A stretch of 33,756 nt of DNA from Caldilineales bacterium (lineage in GTDB: Bacteria; Chloroflexota; Anaerolineae; J102). Both the position numbers and the translations under genes were made by a program. Positions 7,305-15,681 of this stretch are shown here, in pieces; positions within the stretch are counted from its first letter, which is position 1, and each line of letters opens with the position of its first letter. The notes under the pieces are model-generated. The model was not told where the DNA came from and did no database searches. It saw nothing but the letters and a program-made list of their open reading frames with translations. The DNA lies in assembly GCA_013360575.1 (NCBI GenBank), contig JABWBG010000009.1, positions 1 through 33,756 of the forward strand, in the 5' to 3' direction.

Positions 7305-8396
7305 GTGAGTCTACTTGTTGCCCGCGAACGCCCGCTAACATCTCCGTTGGTCTATACCCTGATCGTCCTCGGCGGTGCTCTACTGGCCCTGCTATTGGGG
7401 GCGGTGTTGATGGCGCTGTGGGGGGTGAGCCCCCTTCAGGGGTACCGCGAGTTATTTATGGGCATGTTTGGCTCGGCCCACAGCATTTCTGAATCGCTGC
7501 TGAAGGCCACGCCGCTGATTATCATTTCCTTGGGCATTGCCATTGCTTTCAGCGCCTCAGCCTGGAACATTGGCGCCGAAGGGCAGTTCTACATGGGCGC
7601 GCTGGCAGCGACGGCATGCGCCCTTGTTTTTTCGCAGGCGCCCGGCTATTTGCTGTGGCCATTGACACTGATCGTCGCCATGGTAGTGGGAGGGATATGG
7701 GCGGCGCTGGCAGGCTATCTACGCGCCCGGTACGGTATCAACGAGATCATCGTTACGGTGATGCTAAACTACATCGCTATGTATTTTGTGCAATACATGT
7801 TGGCATCCCCTTTGCGTGAGACCCAGGCGCGGGGCGTGGGCTATCCGCAGACCGATGTCATTCCTCAGACGATTTGGCTGCCACGGTTGGCGCCAGGCCT
7901 GCGCCTGCATGTTGGATTTCTGCTCGCCGTCGCTCTGGTTTTCGTGGTGTACATGCTACTCAGACATACCACCCTTGGTTATCGCTTGCGCGCTGTGGGA
8001 TACAATTGGCGGGCAGCGCGACACGCCGGCATCGGCGTTTCCAACGCCTTGATCTGGGCAATGGGCTTAAGCGGGGCGCTGGCAGGCCTGGCCGGCCAGC
8101 TAGAGGTCACCGGTGTGCATCGTCGCTTGCTGTGGGGAATCTCTCCTGGCTATGGATTTCTGGCCATCGTGGTGACTTTGTTGGGCAACCGGCATCCGTT
8201 TGGCATCTTCATCGCCGCCATCTTGCTGGCCGCGCTGGATTTCGGCGCCCAGACCATGCAGCGGGGTACCGGTGTGCCGGTAGCGCTGGTGCATACTATC
8301 CAGTATCTCATGGTGATTTTGGTCGTGGGGGGAGGTGTGTTACGCACCCATCGTCTTACCCTGTTCGACCCTCTCTTCCGAAGGCGCGAGGCGTAA
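7305..8396 (+). CDS. BMP-type importer permease 1
   Basis: A 363-residue membrane protein with about eight to ten hydrophobic segments. It carries AWNIGAEGQFYMGALAA (about residues 86-102), the conserved motif of the BPD_transp_2 permease family, and a cytoplasmic loop with a RAVGYNWRAARHAGI coupling segment. It forms the channel of the importer with the next gene product. The frame can be extended to a TTG at 7269, but GTG at 7305 is preferred because AAGGAG lies 8 bp before it. It is followed after 2 bp by permease 2, so translation of the two is probably coupled. Confidence 0.9.
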   Translation: MSLLVARERPLTSPLVYTLIVLGGALLALLLGAVLMALWGVSPLQGYRELFMGMFGSAHSISESLLKATPLIIISLGIAIAFSASAWNIGAEGQFYMGALAATACALVFSQAPGYLLWPLTLIVAMVVGGIWAALAGYLRARYGINEIIVTVMLNYIAMYFVQYMLASPLRETQARGVGYPQTDVIPQTIWLPRLAPGLRLHVGFLLAVALVFVVYMLLRHTTLGYRLRAVGYNWRAARHAGIGVSNALIWAMGLSGALAGLAGQLEVTGVHRRLLWGISPGYGFLAIVVTLLGNRHPFGIFIAAILLAALDFGAQTMQRGTGVPVALVHTIQYLMVILVVGGGVLRTHRLTLFDPLFRRREA

Positions 8397-8398
8397 CC

Positions 8399-9343
8399 AT
8401 GGACCAAATGCTCACTCTGACCTTCATGACAGCGATGCTGGCGGCAGCATTTCGTTTTGCCACGCCGATCCTGCTGGCGGCGCTGGGTGAGATCTTCACC
8501 GAACGTTCAGGCATCCTCAATCTGGGGATCGAAGGGGTGATGTTGGGCGGCGCCTTCGTCGGTTTCTATGTCATGTATGTCAGCGGTAACATGTGGTTGA
8601 CTTTTCTGGCAGCCATTTTTGCTGGTTTGTGTATGGGGGGAGTGTTGGGCTTTTTCTACATCACCTTGCGGGCCAACCAGGTGGTTGTGGGCATCCTTTT
8701 CAGCTTGATGATGGTTGGCCTGACCAGTTTTCTCTACCGTTTGCTCTTTCATGAGACCATGCTGGGTAAGCAGGAACGGTTGACCCAGTTGCCCATCCCC
8801 GGTCTCAGCCAGATTCCCTTCCTGGGTGAGATCCTGTTCACGCAGTCCCCGCTCACCTATCTGGCCTTGCTGTTGGCGCCTGTGGCGCATTTCCTCCTTT
8901 ACCGCACCGAGTTTGGCCTCAGTGTGCGGGCTGTAGGGGAGCACCCGCGCGCTGCCGATACCCTGGGCGTGTCTGTCACGCGGCTGCGCTATCTGAGCGT
9001 GTTGATCGGCTGCGGCGCAGCTGCGGTGGGTGGCGTTTTCTTTTCCTTGCATTTCGGGCAGTTTCTGGATGAGATGCTTTTAGGTCGTGGCTACATCGCC
9101 GTCGCCATCGTCATCTTTGGGCAGTGGCGTCCGGGGCGGGCCCTGCTGGGCGCCATCATCTTTGGCCTGGTAGATGCTTTTGCCCTGCGCTTGCAAGCTT
9201 TGTCCATCACTGTGCCCTTTCAATTCCTACTCATGCTGCCCTATGTTCTCACCATCCTGGCGCTTCTTATCTCTGTGCGCTTTCGCGGCGATGTTGGGTC
9301 GCCCAGCGGGCCGCACGCCCTGATGGCGCCCTATGAACGGTAG
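8399..9343 (+). CDS. BMP-type importer permease 2
   Basis: A 314-residue membrane protein with several long hydrophobic stretches. ILNLGIEGVMLGGAFVGF (about residues 38-55) is the second form of the BPD_transp_2 signature, and VRAVGEHPRAADTLGVSV is the coupling loop typical of the second permease of nucleoside-type systems. The ATG at 8399 lies 2 bp after the previous stop, with GAGG about 8 bp upstream. The very long open frame upstream of this start is an overlap with permease 1 and is not part of the gene. It is the last gene before the internal operator at 9388-9407. Confidence 0.9.
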   Translation: MDQMLTLTFMTAMLAAAFRFATPILLAALGEIFTERSGILNLGIEGVMLGGAFVGFYVMYVSGNMWLTFLAAIFAGLCMGGVLGFFYITLRANQVVVGILFSLMMVGLTSFLYRLLFHETMLGKQERLTQLPIPGLSQIPFLGEILFTQSPLTYLALLLAPVAHFLLYRTEFGLSVRAVGEHPRAADTLGVSVTRLRYLSVLIGCGAAAVGGVFFSLHFGQFLDEMLLGRGYIAVAIVIFGQWRPGRALLGAIIFGLVDAFALRLQALSITVPFQFLLMLPYVLTILALLISVRFRGDVGSPSGPHALMAPYER

Positions 9344-9387
9344 ATCGACAGTGACTTTCTTTATGGCTATTGCAGCGCAAAATATAT

Positions 9388-9407
9388 TATATTGTTATAA
9401 TAAATTA
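9388..9407 (+). promoter_or_regulatory. GntR-type operator, copy 2 (upstream of the molybdenum hydroxylase genes)
   Basis: Core TTGTTATAATAA at 9392-9403, identical to copies 1 and 3. The outer arms are less symmetric (seven of ten positions pair). It lies in a 99-bp AT-rich gap that splits the importer genes from the hydroxylase genes. The promoter here is less clear than at the other copies: TATATT at 9383-9388 is a possible -10 with only a weak -35 17 bp upstream (TTTATG, 9360-9365). Confidence 0.6.
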
Positions 9408-9442
9408 ACTCCGCTCCTTTCCATGTTTATCACCCAGCGAGG

Positions 9443-10339
9443 ATGATGCCCGTGTCCCATCTTCTTTTCGACCAGGCCACCTCGGTAGCCCATGCGATCG
9501 AGCTCTTGAACACCCCTGGACTCCGTGCACAACCAGTGGCAGGAGGCACAGACCTTGTGGTGGCCATGCGCCAGCGCGGCCCCTGGTTCGACCGGCTGGT
9601 CGACATTTCCGCCATTCCTGAATTACGGGAGATCGTGGTGCGCGGCGACCAGATACGCCTCGGCGCCTGCGTCACCTTTGCCCGCGCTGCCGCTCACCCC
9701 CAACTGCGCGCGTTGACGCCGATGCTGGCGGAAGCATGCCTTAGCATCGGCGGCCCCCAAATCCAAAATGTGGGCACTGTGGGGGGAAATGTGGCCAACG
9801 CCGCCGCCTGCGCCGACACGCTGCCCGTGCTTGTGGCTCTTGACGCCCAGGCGCACATCGCCGGCGCCGCCGGAGAGCGTGTCCTTCCTGTCAGCGAGTT
9901 GATCATCGCCCCCCATCACACCGCCCTACAGCAGGGGGAACTCCTTACCGCTTTCAGCTTTGCCGCCCCTCCAGCCGGCGCCCGGTCGATCTTCATCAAA
10001 GTTGGGCGGCGCAACGCTCAGGCCATTTCCCGGTTGAGTGTGGCTGCCATAGGCCATGTGGACGCGGCTGGACTGGTGGATCACGTCCGGCTGGCCGTCG
10101 GCGCCGCCTTGCCCCGTCCACAGCGTCTGACTGCCGTCGAGGCGCTGGTGCATGGCCAACGCCCTGCTCCCGGTCTGTACGCGCTGGCTGGCGCCCAGGC
10201 GGTGGCCGTGATGCTCGATATCACGGGCCGGCGCTGGTCTACCGAATACAAAGAAGTTGCGCTGTCACAACTGGCCCCGTACGCATTGGCGCGTGTCCTC
10301 GAAGACGCGCCCCTCCCTACTCGATTCGATACCCCCTGA
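9443..10339 (+). CDS. Molybdenum hydroxylase (xanthine dehydrogenase family), FAD-binding subunit
   Basis: The 298-residue protein matches the CoxM/XdhB medium subunit. PVAGGTDLVV (31-40) and NVGTVGGNVANA (109-120) are the two FAD pyrophosphate-binding loops. The subunit passes electrons from the Fe-S subunit to its acceptor. The start is uncertain: ATG occurs at 9443 and 9446 and GTG at 9452, and the GAGG at 9439-9442 is best spaced for the GTG start. It is the first gene of a three-gene set encoding FAD, Fe-S and molybdenum subunits. Its stop overlaps a potential ATG, but the next gene probably starts further down. The substrate cannot be read from this subunit. Confidence 0.9.
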   Translation: MMPVSHLLFDQATSVAHAIELLNTPGLRAQPVAGGTDLVVAMRQRGPWFDRLVDISAIPELREIVVRGDQIRLGACVTFARAAAHPQLRALTPMLAEACLSIGGPQIQNVGTVGGNVANAAACADTLPVLVALDAQAHIAGAAGERVLPVSELIIAPHHTALQQGELLTAFSFAAPPAGARSIFIKVGRRNAQAISRLSVAAIGHVDAAGLVDHVRLAVGAALPRPQRLTAVEALVHGQRPAPGLYALAGAQAVAVMLDITGRRWSTEYKEVALSQLAPYALARVLEDAPLPTRFDTP

Positions 10340-10362
10340 TGCCATCAAGGAGGCTGTTTTTT

Positions 10363-10836
10363 ATGCTGATTCAGTTCACGCTCAATGGCCGGCCAGTTTC
10401 GGTGGAGGCGCCGGCGCATCTCACCCTTCTGACGGTGCTGCGCGATTATTTTCACCTGACCGGCGCCAAAGAGGGATGCAGCATTGGCGAGTGCGGCACC
10501 TGCGCAGTGCTGGTCGATGGCGAGTTGGTGAATAGCTGCCTGATGTTGGCGCCCAAGGTGGCGGCGCGTACGGTGCTGACCATCGAAGGAGTCAGCCCCG
10601 CGGATGGTTCGCTGAGTGATCTGCAGGAGGCCTTTATTGCCTACGGGGCGGTGCAGTGTGGTTTCTGCACACCGGGCATGGTGCTGGCAGGCGAAGCGCT
10701 TCTGGCCCAAACCCTCACCCCCACCCGCGAGCAGATCCGTACAGCGCTGGCCGGGAATCTCTGCCGCTGCACCGGCTACCAACAGATCGTGGATGCCATC
10801 GCCGCCGCCGGCGCGCAGCGCAAGGAGGTGAACTGA
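10363..10836 (+). CDS. Molybdenum hydroxylase, [2Fe-2S] subunit
   Basis: The 157-residue protein has two iron-sulfur domains. The plant-ferredoxin-like N-terminal cluster uses Cys39, Cys44, Cys47 and Cys59 (EGCSIGECGTCAVLVDG). The helical C-terminal cluster uses Cys99, Cys102, Cys134 and Cys136 (CGFCTPGM and CRCTGYQ). All eight ligands are present. It carries electrons from the molybdenum centre to FAD. The ATG at 10363 is chosen over the one at 10339 because AAGGAGG lies 8 bp before it and because family members start at this point. Its stop overlaps the start of the large subunit (TGATG), so translation is coupled. Confidence 0.93.
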   Translation: MLIQFTLNGRPVSVEAPAHLTLLTVLRDYFHLTGAKEGCSIGECGTCAVLVDGELVNSCLMLAPKVAARTVLTIEGVSPADGSLSDLQEAFIAYGAVQCGFCTPGMVLAGEALLAQTLTPTREQIRTALAGNLCRCTGYQQIVDAIAAAGAQRKEVN

Positions 10837-13172
10837 TGGCTGGACGACAGTTCATTGGCAAACCCGCCCGCCGGGTGGATGCCGCCGACAAAGTGACAGG
10901 ACGTACACGCTACGTCGCTGACTATCAACTTCCGGGCATGCTCTACGCTCGCTGTCTGCGCAGCGAGTGGCCGCACGCCGTCATGACCCATCTCGACGTC
11001 AGCCCGGCGCTGAACGTGCCTGGCGTGGCCGCCGTGATCACCAGCGCTGACTTTGTCGACGATGGCCGATTTGGCTTTCCCGTGCGCGATCAATACATCC
11101 TTGCCCATGAGCGGGTGCGCCATGTGGGCGAGGCAATCGCTGCGGTGGCGGCAGAAACGCCCGAAGCCGCCGCCGCAGGCCTACACGCCATCCGATGCGA
11201 ACTGGAACCACTGCCAGCGGTCTTCGAAAGCGCACAGGCGCTGGCGCCAGACGCGCCACAGATCGGGCCCGATCGCAGCGATGGCCGCCATCCCAACTTC
11301 CTCCACTCCGAGATTGTGCGGTTGGGCGATCCTGACCGCGCGTTGCCACAGTGCCCTGTGGTTCTCGACGCCGCCTATTCCGTGGCGCAGCAAGAGCACG
11401 CCTATCTCGAGACCGAGGGCGCGCTGGCTATCCCAACACCGGAAGGAGGGGTGGTGGTCTATGCCTCCAACCAGAGTCCATTTATCAATCGGGAGATTCT
11501 GGCGAGTGTCTTGGGCCTGCCTGCGGATCGGGTGCGCGTGATTCAGGCCCCCGTGGGCGGGTCCTTCGGCGGCAAGGATGACCTGAATTACCAGGCATCG
11601 GCCCAGTGTGCAGCGCTGGCGCTGAAGAGCGGGCGGCCCGTACGTATGACCTTCCCCCGTGAAGAAAGCATGATTGCCAGCTACAAACGGGATGCCATGC
11701 ACATGCGCGTGCGGTTGGGGGCGCTGCCGAACGGGGATCTACAGGTATGTAAATTCACAGGCCGGCTCGATTCTGGCGCTTACGCCTCGCAAAGTGTCTT
11801 TACCTCATGGCGCGCAGCCGTGCATGCCATGGGCGCCTATCGTTACGAGCATTGCCATGTCGATATCGATTGCGTTTATACCAACAATGGCTATGCCGGC
11901 GCCTTTCGCGGGTTTGGCAATACCGAGGTGTGCTTCGCCATCGAGCAGGCGATCGACGAGATGGCCGATGCGCTTGGTCAGGATCCCCTTGCCTTTCGCC
12001 TGCGCAACTGCTTGCGCTTGGGGGATGAAACCGCGTTCGGCCAGCGCCTCGAGGAGTCGGTGGGCTTGGCTGAGTGTCTGGAGGCCGTACGCAAAGCCAG
12101 CGGGTGGGATGAGAAGCGCGCCGCCTATGCGCGTCAACCCGCGGGGCCAATACGCCGCGGCCTCGGCGTGGCGGCTGTCTTCCACGGCACTTCGCTTGGG
12201 GCCGAGGGCGCCGACTACGCCGCCAGCACCATCTCGGTGGCAGAGGATTACTCGATTGCCCTTACCTCTGGGTTGACCGATTACGGCACCGGCGCAGCCA
12301 CAGTGTTTACCCTCATTGCCGCCGAAGAACTGGGGACGAGACCGGAACGCATCCGGTTGCTGCGGCCAGATACCAACACTTCCCTCGAGTCCGGGCCTAC
12401 GGTAGCCAGTCGTTCCACCATGTTGGGCGGGAATGCGGCCCGTTTGGCCGCGCAGAACCTGCGGCAGATGCTGGATTTTGCCGCAGCTTCGCTGCTCAAC
12501 TGTCCGCAGAATCGACTCCTGCGGGTTGGCGAAGCCTACATCGGTCCCAGCGAAGAGCCGGCGACCTGGGAGCGGATCGTCGACCATGCCCGTTCTCTGG
12601 GCCTCATTCTGTCCGCGCATGGCCGGTGGAGCGCCCCCCACATCCATTGGGATAGCCAGGCTGGCCGCGGCTCCGCGTACATAGCCTATCACTTCGGCGC
12701 CCATGTGGCCGAAGTTACGGTGGATATGCGTACAGGAAAGACTGATGTGACCGGCTTCTGGGCGGCGCATGACGTCGGCGCCACCATCTTCCCCCAAGGC
12801 GCTATGGGTCAGGTCTATGGCGGCGTCGCCCAGGGCCTGGGATATGCGCTGATGGAGGAGGCCCGATACGAAGCGGGCTATTTGCAGGCCACCAACTTCG
12901 ATACCTACCTGATTCCTACGGCAAAGGATGTCCCCGACATCACCTGCATCCTCCTGGAAAAACCTTATTCACAGGGCCCGTTTGGTGCCAAGAATGTGGC
13001 CGAGCCGGCGATGGTGCCCGCCGCCCCAGCCATTTGCAACGCCATCGCCCATGCCACTGGCCGCCGGGTACGCGATCTGCCCGCCAACCTGGAGCGCGTG
13101 CTGCTGGGGCATGCATTGTCCCACAGCGATGGCGGCCTGGCCTGCAAGATAGGGCTGGCCAGGCCGCGATAG
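10836..13172 (+). CDS. Molybdenum hydroxylase, large molybdopterin-binding subunit (xanthine dehydrogenase family)
   Basis: The 778-residue protein has the normal length for a separate large subunit. It has the Q-E-H-x-Y-L-E segment (QQEHAYLETEG), the molybdopterin loop GGSFGGKDD (from residue 241), AFRGFGNTEVCFAIEQ, and GAKNVAEPAM with the catalytic Glu at about 723, the base that activates the hydroxyl ligand. Family members hydroxylate purines, other N-heterocycles, aldehydes or CO. The CO dehydrogenase active-site loop is not seen, so this is more likely a heterocycle or aldehyde enzyme. AAGGAGG lies 7 bp before the ATG, which overlaps the previous stop. The reading frame extends far upstream through the Fe-S gene, but that part is a shadow. 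Confidence 0.92.
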   Translation: MAGRQFIGKPARRVDAADKVTGRTRYVADYQLPGMLYARCLRSEWPHAVMTHLDVSPALNVPGVAAVITSADFVDDGRFGFPVRDQYILAHERVRHVGEAIAAVAAETPEAAAAGLHAIRCELEPLPAVFESAQALAPDAPQIGPDRSDGRHPNFLHSEIVRLGDPDRALPQCPVVLDAAYSVAQQEHAYLETEGALAIPTPEGGVVVYASNQSPFINREILASVLGLPADRVRVIQAPVGGSFGGKDDLNYQASAQCAALALKSGRPVRMTFPREESMIASYKRDAMHMRVRLGALPNGDLQVCKFTGRLDSGAYASQSVFTSWRAAVHAMGAYRYEHCHVDIDCVYTNNGYAGAFRGFGNTEVCFAIEQAIDEMADALGQDPLAFRLRNCLRLGDETAFGQRLEESVGLAECLEAVRKASGWDEKRAAYARQPAGPIRRGLGVAAVFHGTSLGAEGADYAASTISVAEDYSIALTSGLTDYGTGAATVFTLIAAEELGTRPERIRLLRPDTNTSLESGPTVASRSTMLGGNAARLAAQNLRQMLDFAAASLLNCPQNRLLRVGEAYIGPSEEPATWERIVDHARSLGLILSAHGRWSAPHIHWDSQAGRGSAYIAYHFGAHVAEVTVDMRTGKTDVTGFWAAHDVGATIFPQGAMGQVYGGVAQGLGYALMEEARYEAGYLQATNFDTYLIPTAKDVPDITCILLEKPYSQGPFGAKNVAEPAMVPAAPAICNAIAHATGRRVRDLPANLERVLLGHALSHSDGGLACKIGLARPR
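13132..13167. terminator. GC-rich hairpin at the convergent gene ends
   Basis: An 11-bp perfect stem (13132-13142 with 13157-13167) with a 14-nt loop covers the last codons of the hydroxylase large subunit, just before the convergent alcohol dehydrogenase gene ends at 13180. It has no T-run on either strand, so termination is possible but not certain. Confidence 0.4.
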
Positions 13173-13179
13173 TCAGCGA

Positions 13180-14202
13180 TTACGCCATGCTTTCATGCAC
13201 CACCTGCACCTTCAATCCCTGCTGGCGACGGGCGATCTCATAGGCCTCCTGCGTTTGCGTCAGGGGAAAACGGTGGGTGATCAGCGGCTGCACCTGCACC
13301 ACGCCCGCCCGGATCAGCGCCAGCGCGTCCTCGTATTGGGCGATGGTGGAATCGTAGCTGCCCACCAGCCGCAGTTCTTTGTAGTGGATGAGGTCCAGAT
13401 CGAGCGTGATCGACGGGGCCAGCGTGGCCGCAAAATAGAGCACATGCCCCCGGCGCGCCGCCAGATCGATCGCCTGCTTGAGCACGCTGACGTGGCCGGC
13501 CGCGTTCACCACCACATCTGCCCCGCGGCCTGCCGACGCCCCTTTGACCGCGTCCAGCGCATCTTGCCGGGCCGGGTTGACGACGAGATTGACGCCCAAC
13601 TCTTCCGCCATGGCCAGACGGTGATCGAGCAGGCCGATCATGATGGTGTAGGCCCCGCGATGGCGCAACATTTGGGCGTGCAGCAGCCCGATGGGGCCAT
13701 CGCCGATCACCACCGCCACCGCGCCCGGCGCTACATCGATCTTGGCCTGGCCATTGACGACGCAAGCCAACGGCTCGGCAAACGCTGCCTCTGCCAGCGA
13801 CACGCCTGCCGGTATCTTCACCAGATTGGCGAAGGGGTAGGCCGCGTATTGCGCCAGTCCGCCAGAGAAATAACCCGCGTTCTGGCAGGCGCTCCACAGA
13901 CCGCGGCGGCAGTAATAACAGTAGCCGCAGGTCAGCCGGCCATCGGCCACCACCGCATCCCCCGGCGCCGCGGTGGTCACTTCCGCGCCCACTGCCTCCA
14001 CAACCCCCGACAATTCATGCCCCAGACGGAAGGGATAGGTGATCGTCCAGCCGCGCGGTTGCTTGCCGACGTAGGCTTCCACGTCGGTGCCGCACACGCC
14101 GCAGTGGGCCACGCGCACCAACACCTCGCGCGGGCCGATCTCGGGAACGGGCATTTCATCGATTTGAATGGACAGAGGCCCATGCAACCGGGCGACGTTC
14201 AT
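13180..14202 (-). CDS. Zinc-dependent alcohol dehydrogenase family protein (MDR)
   Basis: The 340-residue protein is a medium-chain dehydrogenase. It has the catalytic zinc site HCGVCGTDVEAY (Cys35-type ligand) and GHELSGVVEAVG, and the structural zinc cysteines in LTCGYCYYCRRGLWSAC (four Cys). The nucleotide fold follows with AVVIGDGPIGLLHAQML. It resembles sorbitol/threonine dehydrogenase-type proteins, which oxidise a secondary alcohol with NAD(P). The exact substrate is unknown. It is the last gene of the minus-strand operon that begins with the GntR regulator, 38 bp after the amidohydrolase. A polyol or amino-alcohol intermediate from that operon is a plausible substrate. Confidence 0.85.
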   Translation of the reverse strand: MNVARLHGPLSIQIDEMPVPEIGPREVLVRVAHCGVCGTDVEAYVGKQPRGWTITYPFRLGHELSGVVEAVGAEVTTAAPGDAVVADGRLTCGYCYYCRRGLWSACQNAGYFSGGLAQYAAYPFANLVKIPAGVSLAEAAFAEPLACVVNGQAKIDVAPGAVAVVIGDGPIGLLHAQMLRHRGAYTIMIGLLDHRLAMAEELGVNLVVNPARQDALDAVKGASAGRGADVVVNAAGHVSVLKQAIDLAARRGHVLYFAATLAPSITLDLDLIHYKELRLVGSYDSTIAQYEDALALIRAGVVQVQPLITHRFPLTQTQEAYEIARRQQGLKVQVVHESMA

Positions 14203-14240
14203 GGCAAACTCCTTGAAAAGTCGTGGCCAAAATCAAGCCA

Positions 14241-15629
14241 TTACGAAAAGAGGTTGAAATACGAGGGCAGTTCGATCCCGGCCTGGCGGAAGCGGGCATC
14301 GGCGTAGGCCACCGCGTCGCCCACCCATGCCTCCTCGTCCAGGGCGACGAAGCGCCGATCTTCCAGCAGCACCCGCCCATTGCAAATGACTGTGGCCACG
14401 TCATGGCTGGACGCGCAGTAGACGAGGTTGTTCTCGATGCGATTGAGCGGGCGCATGTGTGCAGCAGACAGATCCACCAAGATCAGATCAGCTTTTTTGC
14501 CGACCTCCAGCGAGCCGACCTCCTGTTCCATGCCCAGCGCCCTGGCCCCCTCCAACGTGGCCATGCGCAAGGTCACGGGCGCGGGCAAGACGCGGGGATC
14601 GTTGGTGGTGAGTTTTTGCAAGAACGCGGCGGTGCGCATGGCCTCGAACATATCCATGTTGTCGTTGACCGCGCAACTGTCGGTGGCCAGCGAGACCACG
14701 ACCCCGGCGTCGAGCAGTTTCTGGATCGGGGCGGCGCCATCCGCGATCTTCATGTTGCATTCCGGGTTGTGCGCCACTTTGGTGCCGGTGCGGGCAAAAA
14801 GCTCGATATCCGCATCCGAAAGCCAGATACAGTGCGCGCCCAGCACATCAGGCCCCAAAAGCCCCAAATTGTGCAGATGGCCGGTGGGAGTGGCTCCGAA
14901 CAATTCGCCGATATTGCGCCACTCGTATTCGGTTTCGGCGATGTGGATATGAATCAGCACCCCTTCGCGGTCCGCGCGGCGGCGCACCTCCTGGATCAGC
15001 GGCACGCTGCACGAATTGGGACAGGCCAAACCGTAGCGAAAGGTGACGCGGCCCTCGGTCGAGCCGGCGCAGCGCTGGCGCAGGGCATCGGCCAGCCGGT
15101 AGAGGGTGGCGTGGGGCAGCAGCACCTCCGGCGAGATCCACTGATCGGTCATCGTCAGGGTGTGGACGACGCGTAGGCCCGCCTGCTCGAACACATCCAC
15201 GACACAGGGATCGGTGGCCCATTCCATGTTCAGGATGGTGGTGATACCGGCGCGGATGGCGTCGACGCAGCCCAGCCGCGAGGAATGCAGTTGCGCGCCG
15301 TGGCTGCCGTTCAGATAATCCTGCACCGCCACCTTGATCCGGGGCACCGACACCTGATCGATCCAGTCCAGCAGGGCCAGATCATCGCGCGTGCCCTTGT
15401 GGAAATTCTGCAAGAAATGATGGTGGGTGTCGATCAGGCCGGGCATCACCGCTTTTCGCCGGGCATCCAGCACCTTTTTGGCCCGATACTGCCCCGCCAG
15501 CTCAGCCGTTGGGCCGACGGCGAGGATGCGGCCCCGGTCAATCGCCACAGCCCCATCTTCGATCAGCGGCTGGCGGTCATCGATAGTGACAACCAACCCG
15601 TTTTGAACCAGAATATCAATTTCACTCAT
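14241..15629 (-). CDS. Amidohydrolase, ATZ/TRZ-type metal-dependent deaminase or chlorohydrolase family
   Basis: This 462-residue protein shows the layout of the AtzB/TrzN/8-oxoguanine deaminase group. GLIDTHHHFLQNF gives the metal HxH (His69 and His71), LIHIHIAETEYEW gives a further metal His and the catalytic Glu, GAHCIWLSDADI gives another His, and VVSLATDSCAVND contains the conserved Asp. An N-terminal small beta domain (VQNGLVVTIDD) and a C-terminal KADLILVDL segment complete the fold. Members hydrolyse amino or similar groups from triazines, purines and pyrimidines, which fits the molybdenum hydroxylase in the same regulon. It follows the DapB-like gene by 52 bp. The substrate remains unknown. 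Confidence 0.88.
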   Translation of the reverse strand: MSEIDILVQNGLVVTIDDRQPLIEDGAVAIDRGRILAVGPTAELAGQYRAKKVLDARRKAVMPGLIDTHHHFLQNFHKGTRDDLALLDWIDQVSVPRIKVAVQDYLNGSHGAQLHSSRLGCVDAIRAGITTILNMEWATDPCVVDVFEQAGLRVVHTLTMTDQWISPEVLLPHATLYRLADALRQRCAGSTEGRVTFRYGLACPNSCSVPLIQEVRRRADREGVLIHIHIAETEYEWRNIGELFGATPTGHLHNLGLLGPDVLGAHCIWLSDADIELFARTGTKVAHNPECNMKIADGAAPIQKLLDAGVVVSLATDSCAVNDNMDMFEAMRTAAFLQKLTTNDPRVLPAPVTLRMATLEGARALGMEQEVGSLEVGKKADLILVDLSAAHMRPLNRIENNLVYCASSHDVATVICNGRVLLEDRRFVALDEEAWVGDAVAYADARFRQAGIELPSYFNLFS

Positions 15630-15681
15630 TTACAATCGCCTCGTGTGCGTATCGTTTGCGGCTGTATCCATTCGGTGATGG